Source: Oscillospiraceae bacterium (lineage in GTDB: Bacteria; Bacillota; Clostridia; Oscillospirales; Ruminococcaceae). From it: 64,000 bases of DNA. The stretch covers positions 25,199 through 89,198 of the forward strand of contig JAFRAJ010000050.1 of the NCBI GenBank assembly GCA_017405465.1. Reading direction: 5' to 3'. Numbering within the stretch: the stretch's first letter is position 1; every line of letters begins with the position of its first letter. The notes under the pieces are model-generated. The model saw nothing but the letters and a program-made list of their open reading frames with translations. It ran no database searches and was not told where the DNA came from. Position numbers and translations under genes: made by a program. Below, in pieces: positions 1 through 8,797 of the stretch.

Positions 1-1
1 G

Positions 2-574
2 CTCGACAGCGCTCTTCAGGGGGCTAAGGATAACGGAGCAGATGTCAGGAGGATAGATCTATACAGCCTAAACTATACGGGCTGCAGAAGCTGCTTCGCA
101 TGTAAACTGCTTGGTTCTCCTACTTTTGGAAGATGTGCTATTAATGATGATCTGAAACCTGTGCTGGAAGACATCCTTTCAGCCGATGGTCTTATCATCT
201 CCTCACCAATCTATTTCGGTTCTGCTCCTGGAATGGTAAGAAGTTTCTGCGAACGTCTGTGGTTTCCAAGTCACACTTACAGCACTGACGGATCAGTAGC
301 GTACGATCTTCATCTCAAAGTTGGTCTTATGTACTCGATGAACGTTCCTTCCGACAGTTTCTATACTGACTTTATAGAATCGGAAAAAGAGAAGTTCTCA
401 TCGATGGTCGGTCCTACCGCAGTGTTCTCTGCAGTAGATACTCTTCAGTTCAGCGACTATTCAAAATATGCCAGTGCTGCCTTCAATGCAGAACACAAGA
501 AGCAGCACTACGAAGAATCGTTCCCTGAAGATCTTTCCAGAGCGTATGAATTCGGTCGCTCTCTGCTTGGCTGA
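2..574 (+). CDS. Flavodoxin-like NAD(P)H-dependent FMN oxidoreductase, 5' truncated by the window edge
   Basis: The reading frame is open from base 2, so the start lies outside the window; about 190 residues are visible. A cysteine cluster GCRSCFACK (visible residues 27-35) gives C28, C31 and C34, followed by C45. This pattern is typical of flavodoxin-fold iron-sulfur flavoproteins and related FMN reductases. The segment SSPIYFGSAPGMVRSFCERL matches the flavin-phosphate loop region of that fold. Family members pass electrons from reduced pyridine nucleotides or ferredoxin to small acceptors in anaerobes; the substrate here cannot be told. The gene ends 19 bases before the GTPase gene and may share its transcript. 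Confidence 0.8.
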   Translation, partial: LDSALQGAKDNGADVRRIDLYSLNYTGCRSCFACKLLGSPTFGRCAINDDLKPVLEDILSADGLIISSPIYFGSAPGMVRSFCERLWFPSHTYSTDGSVAYDLHLKVGLMYSMNVPSDSFYTDFIESEKEKFSSMVGPTAVFSAVDTLQFSDYSKYASAAFNAEHKKQHYEESFPEDLSRAYEFGRSLLG

Positions 575-593
575 TCCTTTATGGAGAGTTGCA

Positions 594-1748
594 ATGTCAA
601 AAGGAAATGTACTGGTTATCGGTAATTCGGGTGTCGGTAAATCTACTCTGATCAATTCAGTTCTGGGAGAAGAATGTGCCGTTACCGGATATGGTACGAC
701 GGGAACAACACAGGAGCTCAGCATATACGAAAACGACAGCGTCCCGTTTCGTCTGATCGATACTGTAGGTTTTGAGCCCTCTTTCAGGAAAGCTTCAAAA
801 GCTGTCCGCTCCGTTAAAAAATGGTCAAGAGAAAGTGCTCTAGACGGACATGAAGAATCCAGGATAAGTGTTATATGGTGCTGTGTGGAAGGAACTTCCA
901 GAAAACTTTTCCCTGACACCATAAAGACCATGGCTAAGGCCATTTCGATGTGGCCCTCTGTACCTGTCATAGCTGTGATAACAAAATCATACTCTGTTCC
1001 TGAGCGCAGAGAGAACATCATGATGGTCCATGAAGCGTTCTCTTCTTATAAAAAGATGTCAGGAAGGGTCCGGCGTATTATACCTGTCGTAGCAATGACA
1101 TACCGGCTCAACGATGAAGCCTCTGCACCTCCTGAAGGCATCACTGATCTTATTGAAGCAACAAATGATCTTTTACCGGAAGGAATAAGAGCATCCAGTC
1201 ATGATATCTCGAAATACAAGCTAAGCCGTAAAAGAGCTTTTGCACACAGTGCAGTAGGTTTAGCTGCGACTGGAGCAGCAGTTGTCGGGGCTGTTCCGAT
1301 TCCATTCCCTGATGCGGTCATCCTGACTCCTCTCGAAGTCTCAGAAATCAATACTATCTCCAGGATCTACGGAATAGACCGCAGTGACAAACTTGTTAAA
1401 TTCGTAGACTCTATCGTTGAAGTTGGCACTGTCAGTACAGTAGCTAGAGCAGCGGTAAATGCCTTAAAATCCATTCCCGGTATCAATGCTGCAGCCTCTG
1501 CTGTTAATGCTGTGATCGCAGGAAGTATCGTTGCAGCTATTGGAGAGAGTTCAATCTTTGCTTTTGAACAGATCAGCTCAGGCGATCGCAGTATTGCCGA
1601 TCTGGAATGGGTGAAGTCGCTGACTGAGAGCAATCTCTCCGGTCAGTTCATCAGCAAGGTAACTGACGCTGTCCGTTCTCTTAACGGACAGCAGGACCCC
1701 GGTAAGATCGCGGAGACCGTGATAAAGCTTTTCACTAAATATATATAA
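594..1748 (+). CDS. Era/dynamin-like GTPase with C-terminal DUF697-type domain
   Basis: The protein is 384 residues. It opens with a P-loop GNSGVGKST (residues 10-18), has a threonine-rich switch I (TGTT), a DTVG switch II (56-59) and a TKS base-recognition motif. After about residue 215 comes an alanine- and glycine-rich hydrophobic region, including AVPIPFPDAVILTPLEV, which resembles DUF697/YcjF-type membrane-associated domains. An upstream in-frame ATG at 468 would overlap the flavoprotein gene. The ATG at 594 has GGAGAG eight bases upstream and starts at the conserved beta strand. The family is poorly characterised; a membrane-linked or stress role is only inferred. The SUKH gene follows 12 bases downstream. 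Confidence 0.8.
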   Translation: MSKGNVLVIGNSGVGKSTLINSVLGEECAVTGYGTTGTTQELSIYENDSVPFRLIDTVGFEPSFRKASKAVRSVKKWSRESALDGHEESRISVIWCCVEGTSRKLFPDTIKTMAKAISMWPSVPVIAVITKSYSVPERRENIMMVHEAFSSYKKMSGRVRRIIPVVAMTYRLNDEASAPPEGITDLIEATNDLLPEGIRASSHDISKYKLSRKRAFAHSAVGLAATGAAVVGAVPIPFPDAVILTPLEVSEINTISRIYGIDRSDKLVKFVDSIVEVGTVSTVARAAVNALKSIPGINAAASAVNAVIAGSIVAAIGESSIFAFEQISSGDRSIADLEWVKSLTESNLSGQFISKVTDAVRSLNGQQDPGKIAETVIKLFTKYI

Positions 1749-1760
1749 AGGACATCATAA

Positions 1761-2192
1761 ATGACTGAGATAGAACGCAACATAGAAAGAATCCTTGAAA
1801 ATGAAGAAGAAGTATTTCATGACTCTTTCAGTTATATTGTGCCTGATGAGGATATGCTCCGCAAAGCTGAGGCAAGGCTCGGATTCCGGATCCCTGAGCA
1901 GTATCTGTGGTTTCTGAAAAAATACGGCAGCGGAGGATTGCTGTTCGATTTCCTTGGATTTGATCAAAGCGGCAACTGTCACTTTGCTGATGTGACAGAA
2001 GAGATGCGGTTGTCCGGTCTTCCGGATTGGATGCTTGTAATAGAAGACTGCGGTGAATTTGTAAATGCAATAGATGTCAGGAGCGGTAAGGTCATATCGT
2101 TCAGTCCTGATGACGGAGAAGGCGCTATAGAAGAGAACGATACTTTCTGTGACTATTTTCTTGAATGTATCGTCAATGCTTTGGAACAGTGA
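1761..2192 (+). CDS. SMI1/KNR4 (SUKH) family protein
   Basis: This acidic 143-residue protein carries the SUKH signature: ARLGFRIPEQYLWFLKKYGSG near residues 36-56, followed by a second conserved block ending near the C-terminal EENDTFCDYFLECI. SUKH proteins are often immunity proteins against polymorphic toxins, but many solitary bacterial copies have unknown roles. No toxin gene with a recognisable nuclease domain lies next to it here. It sits 12 bases after the GTPase gene with AAGGAC upstream, so it is probably co-transcribed with that gene. Confidence 0.8.
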   Translation: MTEIERNIERILENEEEVFHDSFSYIVPDEDMLRKAEARLGFRIPEQYLWFLKKYGSGGLLFDFLGFDQSGNCHFADVTEEMRLSGLPDWMLVIEDCGEFVNAIDVRSGKVISFSPDDGEGAIEENDTFCDYFLECIVNALEQ

Positions 2193-2238
2193 TCATCCTT
2201 GATCATCAGGAACAGTCCGAACCCTTTTTAGTATAGTA

Positions 2239-2268
2239 TTGACTTAAAGTGCCTCTACAGAGTATGAT
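2239..2268 (+). promoter_or_regulatory. Sigma-A type promoter of the TetR gene
   Basis: TTGACT (2239-2244) and TATGAT (2263-2268) are separated by 18 bases. Transcription would begin near 2275, about 40 bases before the TetR start codon. The match to both consensus hexamers is good; no operator palindrome was resolved. Confidence 0.6.
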
Positions 2269-2316
2269 TTCTCTAAATATATAAGTGTTTTCTTTTTTGA
2301 ATAGTGGGTTATAAAA

Positions 2317-2859
2317 ATGGATAATCAGAGAGTCAGACTTACGAAACGGCTCCTTAAGGAAGCCCTGATCTCACTCATGCAGACGACTCCTTTTGACAGG
2401 ATCACCGTTAAAAAGCTGTGTGAAGAAGCAGGCATAAACAGGACCACTTTCTACCTTCATTACACTGATACCAATAAGCTTCTTACTGAGATAGAAGATG
2501 ATCTTATTGGATTTGCTATCAGTATCGTAAACGATCATGTTATTGGAAATCCAAGCAGTGCAGAGATATTCAGTCTTTTGAATTTCGTGCAGGCTAATCT
2601 GCTCACTTTCAAGATTCTGTTATCATTTGAAGGTTCGGATAGTTTCGTTCAAAGGTCTGCGGACGAAATAGTAAGAAGTATTAAGGAGCGTTTCCCGGAG
2701 ACTGTTCCTAATGAAAAAAAGGAACTTCTCATGCATTTTGCTTTAGTTGGCGCTTTGGCGCTTATCCACGAGTGGGTCAATTCCGATCTTAGACTGATGC
2801 CGGAAGAGATGGCTGAAATACTGGATAAGATGTATCACTGCATTATTCAAACTACATGA
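2317..2859 (+). CDS. TetR/AcrR family transcriptional regulator
   Basis: The protein is 180 residues. The N-terminal helix-turn-helix is clear: TKRLLKEALISLM leads into ITVKKLCEEAGINRTTFYLHY (about residues 8-50), the classic TetR DNA-binding helices. The C-terminal part is helical and would bind a ligand. A convergent MFS exporter gene lies 300 bases downstream and is a reasonable but unproven target, since TetR regulators often control neighbouring efflux genes. The gene has its own promoter and is followed by a strong terminator hairpin. Confidence 0.88.
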   Translation: MDNQRVRLTKRLLKEALISLMQTTPFDRITVKKLCEEAGINRTTFYLHYTDTNKLLTEIEDDLIGFAISIVNDHVIGNPSSAEIFSLLNFVQANLLTFKILLSFEGSDSFVQRSADEIVRSIKERFPETVPNEKKELLMHFALVGALALIHEWVNSDLRLMPEEMAEILDKMYHCIIQTT

Positions 2860-2916
2860 GAGACATGCATCAAATTATATAGATGCAAAACCGATACATT
2901 TGATCAAACTAAAACT

Positions 2917-2960
2917 AGACTGGTCTTATTTAAAATGATGAGACCAGTCTTTCTTTTTAT
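2917..2960 (+). terminator. Rho-independent terminator after the TetR gene
   Basis: AGACTGGTCT (2917-2926) pairs perfectly with AGACCAGTCT (2941-2950), and a T-rich tail follows. Confidence 0.85.
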
Positions 2961-3062
2961 TAGAACTCATTCCATGTACAGCTATATCTTCCAAAAGAAA
3001 ACACTCATTGTTCCACGTGACATTTATAAAATCCATCCTACTAGAAACTACACAGAATTCGA

Positions 3063-3117
3063 AAACTCCCTTCCGCTTTAAGGTTGAATGATCTCAATCT
3101 TTAGGAAGGGAGTGTTT
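3063..3117. terminator. Long hairpin between convergent TetR and MFS genes
   Basis: AAACTCCCTTCC (3063-3074) pairs with GGAAGGGAGTGTTT (3104-3117), and an inner stem (AAGGTTGA with TCAATCTT) extends it. The hairpin lies just beyond the 3' end of the minus-strand MFS gene and has short T tracts on both strands, so it may terminate in either direction. The remaining bases of this 314-base gap hold nothing else I could identify. Confidence 0.6.
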
Positions 3118-3173
3118 CTAACTGTAATCTGCTATCTGGAAATAAGTGTCAATCTGTAATTTGACTACGTAAT

Positions 3174-4346
3174 TCAGCACATAACTCCGTACTTTTTGTA
3201 ATCTGATTTCCATTTGATCGTAAAGATCGTAACGCCAAGCACGAGAAGAATAAGCGCATACCCTCTGAACATGATCTCGTATCCGTAATGCTCAGCAACA
3301 TATCCTCCGATAATAGGCGCCAGAGCATTTCCGACGTCAGCTCCTATAAAGCATGTGCTGCTGACCACTCCCGCTTTCTCTCTGCCGATCATCTTAAGCG
3401 AAGTGGACTGGATCGCAGGAGATCCGGATCCCTGTCCTATAGCTTTGAGAATCCCCGCGATAACGACGGCAGTAAGAGTATTTGCGCCGCTTAGGATAAA
3501 GAAAGCCACACTGGCGATAACAAGAGAAGGATAAAGAACTATACGGAGTCCTTTCCTGTCTACTATTTTCCCGGAGATCGGTCGGATCATAAACATAACG
3601 ATTGAATACGCAGTAAAGAACATGCTTACGTTCTCTATGCCGCGGTGTTCGCCAAAGACAACAAGCATGGATGTGATCAGTCCGTTTCCTGCGCTGAAAA
3701 GAGCAAGTACGCACGCGTATGGGATCAGTCTCATTGAGATAAAATCGTTGATATCAAACTTCTTGGGGCCGGTGCTCTCTGCTTTCGTATATGGGATAAA
3801 GCAGAAGATCACCATTCCGATCATCGTGATACCTGCTGCGATAAAGAACGACATCGCATATCCGTATCTGTCAACGATGAAAGTACCCAGATTCGGTCCG
3901 ACAGACTGAGAGACGATAGTGCTCAGTGCCATCCAACCCATTCCCTCTCCCAGTTTGTCTCTCGGAATAAACATTGAGTTGAATGCCATCATGGCGACTC
4001 CGTTGAAGGAGAACGCGATCCCCTGAAGGAGTCTGCAGATCACAAGACCGGTGACTGACTTGACCTGAGTCATTCCCAGTATGCAGCAGATCGATACTAT
4101 ATTGGCTATCAGGATTATCCTTTTTCTGCTGAACATATCAGCCGCACGTCCTGCAAAAGGACGCAGCACAAGAGCCGATACGGAAAGCAGAGATGCTATC
4201 GTAGTCGCAATGGTAAGAGGCGCTCCGAGGCTCAGCGCAAACTTTGTTATAAAGGGAGTGACCATATAGGATGCTGAGTTTATGAAGATGCTAAGGACCA
4301 GGATCATAATATACGATCTGTTCCAAAGTTTGGTTTCCTCATGCAT
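3174..4346 (-). CDS. MFS transporter, probable drug/metabolite efflux
   Basis: This roughly 390-residue integral membrane protein has about 12 hydrophobic segments. A loop after the second helix reads RPFAGRAADMFSRKRI, matching the MFS motif A (GxxxDrxgrR), and the repeat in the second half reads RPISGKIVDRKGLR. It resembles the efflux-type (YfcJ/YhhS-like) MFS family. A longer start at 4388 is open, but the ATG at 4346 has GGAGG 14 bases upstream, so I prefer it despite the long spacing. The convergent TetR gene is a candidate regulator. Confidence 0.85.
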   Translation of the reverse strand: MHEETKLWNRSYIMILVLSIFINSASYMVTPFITKFALSLGAPLTIATTIASLLSVSALVLRPFAGRAADMFSRKRIILIANIVSICCILGMTQVKSVTGLVICRLLQGIAFSFNGVAMMAFNSMFIPRDKLGEGMGWMALSTIVSQSVGPNLGTFIVDRYGYAMSFFIAAGITMIGMVIFCFIPYTKAESTGPKKFDINDFISMRLIPYACVLALFSAGNGLITSMLVVFGEHRGIENVSMFFTAYSIVMFMIRPISGKIVDRKGLRIVLYPSLVIASVAFFILSGANTLTAVVIAGILKAIGQGSGSPAIQSTSLKMIGREKAGVVSSTCFIGADVGNALAPIIGGYVAEHYGYEIMFRGYALILLVLGVTIFTIKWKSDYKKYGVMC

Positions 4347-4441
4347 GGTGTGATAGTTGTCCTCCGTTTTTCTTTCTTTTATATACACAACTTATTGATT
4401 TTATCATAATGGCATTAGGCTCTCAACAGAAACAGATGCTC

Positions 4442-5323
4442 TCAGCCCGTTCTTCTCAGAGTCTTTCCGTCGCTGAAAAAAGTAATAGTTCCTGATTCAT
4501 CAGTCCTTATAATCTCCGCTCCGATAGATTCCAGTTTGCTTATGACATTCTCAGAAGGGTGACCGTGTTCATTATCCTTCCCGACTGATATAACGCAGTA
4601 TTTGGGAGACACCTCCCTCAGGAAATAATAATAACTGGATGCCCCGCTCCCGTGATGCCCTGCTTTCAGGAGGTCCGCGTCAAGATCATAGTCTGAATCC
4701 ATCATATCCAGTTCCGCTTCGTATCCTGCATCTCCGGTCAGCAGGACGGAAGTGTCACCGTATCGGATCCTGAGAACGAGAGACATGTCGTTCATCTCTC
4801 CATATTCTCTTGACGGACTGATCACTGTTACTTCTGCGTTTCCCAGTGAGAAGACGTATCCCGCAGAAACAGCCTTAAGCGTAACGCCCTGATCTTTCAG
4901 TCTTCTCAAAAAAGACTCAAAGGATCTTGAGTCAAATTCATCAGTACAGCATATTGCTTCCTGTGTTTTTGCGTAACTCAATGCGCCTGAAAGCCCTCCC
5001 ACATGGTCTGAATGCGGATGCGTGCACACCACATACTTCAGAACATCTATATCCCTTGCCTTCAGGAAAGAGTAGATCATATCGGAATACTCGGGAAGTC
5101 CTCCATCCACCATCATGGACTCACCGTCTGCGGTAACGAATATCGCATCTCCTTCACCCACATCCAGAAATACGATCTCCATTCCTGCCGCATCATCCGG
5201 CAGATTATCTTTCCAAGGCCAGCTTATCAGTCCGGCATGTATGCAAACGAGCAGTATCATGGCAGCGGCGCAGATAAAAAGCGTCGTTGCTGCAAATATC
5301 CTTCTTGCCCGTTCTTTTCTCAA
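4442..5323 (-). CDS. ComEC/Rec2 C-terminal-like metallo-beta-lactamase fold hydrolase, membrane anchored
   Basis: The protein is 293 residues. One N-terminal transmembrane helix (about residues 9-34) anchors an extracellular metallo-hydrolase domain. The metal motif HPHSDH lies at 102-107; VDGG (72-75) and KAGHHGSGASS further on match the ComEC C-terminal nuclease-like domain, which can occur alone. I chose a TTG start because AGGAGG sits nine bases upstream and the upstream gene stops right there; the ATG at 5428 would lie deep inside that gene. Possible roles are extracellular nuclease or phosphodiesterase activity. The ComEC channel domain is absent, so a role in DNA uptake is not implied. 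Confidence 0.8.
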   Translation of the reverse strand: MRKERARRIFAATTLFICAAAMILLVCIHAGLISWPWKDNLPDDAAGMEIVFLDVGEGDAIFVTADGESMMVDGGLPEYSDMIYSFLKARDIDVLKYVVCTHPHSDHVGGLSGALSYAKTQEAICCTDEFDSRSFESFLRRLKDQGVTLKAVSAGYVFSLGNAEVTVISPSREYGEMNDMSLVLRIRYGDTSVLLTGDAGYEAELDMMDSDYDLDADLLKAGHHGSGASSYYYFLREVSPKYCVISVGKDNEHGHPSENVISKLESIGAEIIRTDESGTITFFSDGKTLRRTG

Positions 5324-5324
5324 A

Positions 5325-5984
5325 TCACTGATCCTCCTGTGAAGTCCTGATGACCACGCTGATGAAAACGACCAGAGCTGCAAGCATGAGAACATGTCCG
5401 AACAGTGCCCCGCTGCAAGGTACTCCAAGGATAATGACAGGTCTTCTGATTATCCCGTCAGCAAGTGTGGACATCAGCATCAGCAGCATACCGTACGCGA
5501 TCGATTTCCTGATGCGGTCCCCGGTCCTGCTGTTATCGGAAAAGATCATCCATAGAATGCTCAGCACCGCCGGAACAGCGAAAACAAGAAAGAGCGGAGC
5601 CAGATCCGCTCCGAAGAAGATTTCCAGAAGCCCGTTGACCGCTGCAGTCAAGAACGCAAATACAGTAATGAGCTTTCTGTACCTTTCTTCTGTTTCTTTT
5701 CCTTTAATTATTCTGATCATCTGGAGCCAGAATCTTCTTACGAGCTCCGTTATGACGAGATACACGAAAGGCCAGATCAATCTGAGAGCATCATCCTTTA
5801 TCCTTACAGCGTGAACGAAAACTCCAAGAAGCGCAGTAAAACACAGCAGGACAGATATCATCAGCCAGTTTTTCCTGATCTCTCCTTTTCCATTGCTTCT
5901 GGCTGCAGCAGCTGCCATGATCACGCCACACAGAAGCAGCGGTATATCAGAGAGACCTGATAACAGTTCAGCGCTTCTGTTCAT
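5325..5984 (-). CDS. Uncharacterised polytopic membrane protein
   Basis: The 219-residue protein has six or seven predicted membrane helices and no motif I recognise. Positively charged loops (IRIIKGKETEERYRK, SRTGDRIRK) separate helix pairs. The ATG at 5984 has GGAAAGA upstream and overlaps the end of the NUDIX gene by 17 bases; longer readings would lie inside that gene. The 3' end nearly touches the ComEC-like gene, so exonuclease, NUDIX, this gene and the metallo-hydrolase form one tight minus-strand operon. The function is unknown. Confidence 0.7.
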   Translation of the reverse strand: MNRSAELLSGLSDIPLLLCGVIMAAAAARSNGKGEIRKNWLMISVLLCFTALLGVFVHAVRIKDDALRLIWPFVYLVITELVRRFWLQMIRIIKGKETEERYRKLITVFAFLTAAVNGLLEIFFGADLAPLFLVFAVPAVLSILWMIFSDNSRTGDRIRKSIAYGMLLMLMSTLADGIIRRPVIILGVPCSGALFGHVLMLAALVVFISVVIRTSQEDQ

Positions 5985-6645
5985 CTTCTTTCCACATTCC
6001 TGAAACGAAATATATAAGCGCTGCCCATGTATATACAGAATAGAAATTGCCGTTCGCATCTCTTCCCTCAGAGAGAACACGTCTGGCATCATCTACTGAC
6101 AGCAGTTCATAGCCTTCAAAACGCTCTGAACCCTGAGCGCCTTTCTGCGAAAGCTCTTTTTCATCTTCCGAGTAGACGACAGCACATATAAGAGCATTGC
6201 ATTCATCGGTGAATCCCGGGCTGCTGAAGACCATCGGGCTGACTTCAAAAACACTGTCCGTGTCCTTGACCGTGACCCCGGTCTCCTCGAATATCTCCCT
6301 TACGGCCGTGAACCTAAGAGCGTCCGGTCTCTCGCGGTCTTCGGGGTCTATAAGCCCTGCAGGAGGACTCAGCAAAAACTGCCCGGTCGGGTATCTGTAC
6401 TCATATTGCATGTAAAGACGCGGACCATTCTTCTCAGAGCACAGGATAAGAAAGCATGTCACCGCATCAGGAAGCATGCTCTTGAATTCATTGTCGGGTT
6501 TAATGGCTATGATATCTTCAAGTTCTCTTCTGGTAGCGTCATAGTAATGTTTCCCTGGCGCATACTGAAGGTCAAAGACCTTGATGAACCTGGTCTCCAG
6601 CAGTGTTTCAACATTCTCTTTCTTTATCTCAGGCTTATCCGTCAT
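5968..6645 (-). CDS. NUDIX hydrolase, ADP-ribose pyrophosphatase-like
   Basis: The protein is 225 residues. The NUDIX box is complete: a glycine in PPAGLIDPED is followed by AVREIFEETGV, supplying the catalytic glutamates that bind Mg2+. The upstream segment YRYPTGQFLLSPPAGLID resembles the ADP-ribose/nucleoside-diphosphate sugar branch (YxxP..E.PAG). It likely hydrolyses an X-linked nucleoside diphosphate in the cytoplasm. Its start overlaps the exonuclease stop by four bases (ATGA), so the two genes are translationally coupled. Confidence 0.87.
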   Translation of the reverse strand: MTDKPEIKKENVETLLETRFIKVFDLQYAPGKHYYDATRRELEDIIAIKPDNEFKSMLPDAVTCFLILCSEKNGPRLYMQYEYRYPTGQFLLSPPAGLIDPEDRERPDALRFTAVREIFEETGVTVKDTDSVFEVSPMVFSSPGFTDECNALICAVVYSEDEKELSQKGAQGSERFEGYELLSVDDARRVLSEGRDANGNFYSVYTWAALIYFVSGMWKEDEQKR

Positions 6646-7226
6646 TTCTGACCCTCCTCTGATGTATTCAGTATCTCCAGCGTGTCAGGACGCCATTTTT
6701 CAAAGACCAATGCTGTATTGATACAGTCATAAAGCGCATCGTGAGCACCTTTTATCCTGACTCCCATTATCTCTACAGCTCTGCTGAGAGAACACCTCTG
6801 TTCCTCATACAGATAGTCTCTGTCGAACTTCTCCTGCAGATCCACGAAAGACATTTCCTCCGGAAGATCTATTCCGTAAAGATCCGCGTTCTGTCTGAGC
6901 GCCTTCTCATCGGATGTTCCCCACTCGCCGAACAGCATATCACCGCCGCACCATTCGAGGAATTCCGGAAGGATCTCACTTAAAGGTTTCTGCATCCTAA
7001 GCTCCTCCTGAGATATTCTGGTGAGTTTTTTTACTGATGCAGAAAGCACTGGAATCTCGACCGGCCTTACTAGGCTGCGGTATCTGTCAGTCACTTTGAA
7101 TCCGGCATCAGTCCTTACGGCACCGATCTCTATTATGTCTCCCACGAAATAATCAGGATCATCCTCATCGGCATTCACGGGACTCTGGTTCCATTCCAGA
7201 TCTATGATTATCATCTTTTTCTCCAT
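6642..7226 (-). CDS. DEDDh 3'-5' exonuclease (RNase T/DNA polymerase III epsilon-like)
   Basis: The protein is 194 residues. It contains ExoI DLEWN (D9, E11), an IIEIGAV strand, ExoII-type residues in FLEWCGGDMLFGEWG, and ExoIII AHDALYDCINTA with the conserved His and Asp. This is the KapD/inhibitor-of-KinA-like small exonuclease family, which trims 3' ends of RNA or DNA. The ATG at 7226 is preferred over a TTG 18 bases upstream because it begins the first beta strand; the ribosome site is weak (GGAA). It is the first gene of a four-gene minus-strand operon. Confidence 0.83.
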   Translation of the reverse strand: MEKKMIIIDLEWNQSPVNADEDDPDYFVGDIIEIGAVRTDAGFKVTDRYRSLVRPVEIPVLSASVKKLTRISQEELRMQKPLSEILPEFLEWCGGDMLFGEWGTSDEKALRQNADLYGIDLPEEMSFVDLQEKFDRDYLYEEQRCSLSRAVEIMGVRIKGAHDALYDCINTALVFEKWRPDTLEILNTSEEGQK

Positions 7227-7367
7227 AGTGTTTCTATTCCGCAAGATATTATACTTTATAGCCCCTATTTCGTCATATTTATTGTTTAGCGTCTGCAGTT
7301 TACTGTGTTATACTTTGCTCACAAGGGTGATCAGTCACCGAAACATCTAATGACAGGAGATAATAAA

Positions 7368-7784
7368 ATGGCTAGAAAAAGAAGAAGAGGTCTGGGTGGG
7401 CTTATCGGAAAGCTCGCGGTGGCTGTCGGACTCGCTGCAGTAGTTTCCAACCTTGAGAAGGAAGCTAAAGAGGAAGGCAGAGACATCACTGATGTAGCAG
7501 CCGATAAAGTCAACAACTTCGTAGACAGCGTAAAATCCGGCGAACTTCAGAAGAACGTTCTAGATAAGGCCGACAAGGTCATCAACGGAACGAAGGAGAG
7601 CATCAACAAGACAGTAGAATCCGTAAAATCCGGAGAGATCAAGGATAAAGCCGATCAGGTAGTGGATAAGGCTACTGAGATGGTTGACAACCTCAGAGAC
7701 GGTGTAGTCGATCTGTTTGACGGTACCGGTACAAATGCGCCGGAAGAGACTGAAAACGATTCCGAAAACGCCCCGGAAGAATAA
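7368..7784 (+). CDS. Small LEA/apolipoprotein-like protein with amphipathic repeats
   Basis: The 138-residue protein starts MARKRRRGLGG, has a short hydrophobic glycine/alanine segment (about residues 11-28), and then imperfect 11-residue-type repeats rich in K, D, V and A. SVKSGEL and SVKSGEI mark a duplicated unit. The tail is acidic. This layout resembles LEA-like or YtxH-like stress proteins that form amphipathic helices at membranes. The ATG at 7368 has AGGAG upstream. It stands alone, with a strong terminator directly after it. I infer envelope or stress association; no catalytic motif is present. Confidence 0.7.
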   Translation: MARKRRRGLGGLIGKLAVAVGLAAVVSNLEKEAKEEGRDITDVAADKVNNFVDSVKSGELQKNVLDKADKVINGTKESINKTVESVKSGEIKDKADQVVDKATEMVDNLRDGVVDLFDGTGTNAPEETENDSENAPEE

Positions 7785-7803
7785 TTTCTCTAGAAAATGA
7801 CCG

Positions 7804-7832
7804 AAAGCGCGCCAGACGGCGCGCTTTTTTGT
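7804..7832 (+). terminator. Rho-independent terminator
   Basis: AAAGCGCGCC (7804-7813) pairs with GGCGCGCTTT (7818-7827) around a four-base loop and is followed by T residues. Confidence 0.92.
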
Positions 7833-8014
7833 GTATCATAATAATTTGCATTATGTTTTTGTGTACTATTTACATATTTTATTGATATAGTTATAATATT
7901 TTATTAATTAATGACATATTGGTTCATTTTTTCATGATGCATCTTCATAGTCATGAAAAAGTCCTGCTCGTTACAGGCAGACATAGTTCTTACAATCAAA
8001 GAAAGGAGAGCTGC

Positions 8015-8665
8015 ATGACACTTCAGGAAGCGATCATATCAAGACACTCAGTAAGGAAATATCAGGACAGACCCATTTCAAACATCGCCAGATTCATACT
8101 GGAAGAATGCATAGCAAAGTGCAATGCTGAATCCGGGCTTCATATCCAGCTCGTTACAGACGAACGCAAAGCGCTGGGTCTGATGTTCAAAGGCGTATCT
8201 AACTACATTGTATTGGCAGGAAATGATTCAGAAGATCTCGACGAACTTTGCGGATATTATGGAGAACGGATCGTACTGTTCGTGCAGCAGCTCGGGCTCA
8301 ATACATGCTGGGCCGGATTCAGTGCAGCAAACATCATCAGGGCTTTCCGTCTTGAAAAGGGAGAGAGATACTGCATCTGCATAGCTGTCGGTTACGGAGA
8401 GAATCAGGGCAGTCCGCGAAGTTCAAAATATTTTGATGATGTGGCCAAAGTAACCGGTGATGTTCCCTCTTGGTTTCGCAGCGGAGTAGAAGCTGCTCTG
8501 CTGGCACCAACAGCAAGGAATCAGCAGGCTTTCAGATTTGAGCTCCTCGAGGATGAAAAAGTAAGGGCCGTTTCGAATTGGGCTCCCTTTTCAAAAGTGG
8601 ATCTCGGCATCGTGAAATATCATTTTGAGATCGGTTCAGGAAAGGACAGTTCCGTGTGGGCTTGA
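8015..8665 (+). CDS. Nitroreductase family protein (TM-nitroreductase type)
   Basis: This 216-residue FMN-dependent oxidoreductase carries the N-terminal signature EAIISRHSVRKYQDRPI, a glycine/tryptophan segment GLNTCWAGFS, and the late APTARNQQAFRFEL block where FMN phosphate and substrate bind. The arrangement matches the putative TM nitroreductase subfamily common in Clostridia. The physiological substrate is unknown. The ATG at 8015 has AAAGGAGAG upstream; an open frame extending to 7919 has no such site. A hairpin terminator follows within 20 bases. Confidence 0.85.
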   Translation: MTLQEAIISRHSVRKYQDRPISNIARFILEECIAKCNAESGLHIQLVTDERKALGLMFKGVSNYIVLAGNDSEDLDELCGYYGERIVLFVQQLGLNTCWAGFSAANIIRAFRLEKGERYCICIAVGYGENQGSPRSSKYFDDVAKVTGDVPSWFRSGVEAALLAPTARNQQAFRFELLEDEKVRAVSNWAPFSKVDLGIVKYHFEIGSGKDSSVWA

Positions 8666-8683
8666 AATCGACTTCCAATGACC

Positions 8684-8712
8684 GGACATCCTTGCGGATG
8701 TCCTTTTCTTTT
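8684..8712 (+). terminator. Rho-independent terminator after the nitroreductase gene
   Basis: GGACATCC (8684-8691) and GGATGTCC (8696-8703) form a perfect stem around TTGC and are followed by TTTTCTTTT. Confidence 0.92.
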
Positions 8713-8797
8713 AGGTTTAGCCATATTTGGTTCTCAATGCTGTGATACAATTACAAATGCCTATTCTACAGGTAATATAATTGTTTGGAGAGCAAAT

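Noticed and set aside
461..1021. 186-codon minus-strand open frame
   Set aside because: It is antisense to the flavoprotein and GTPase genes, whose motifs are clear.
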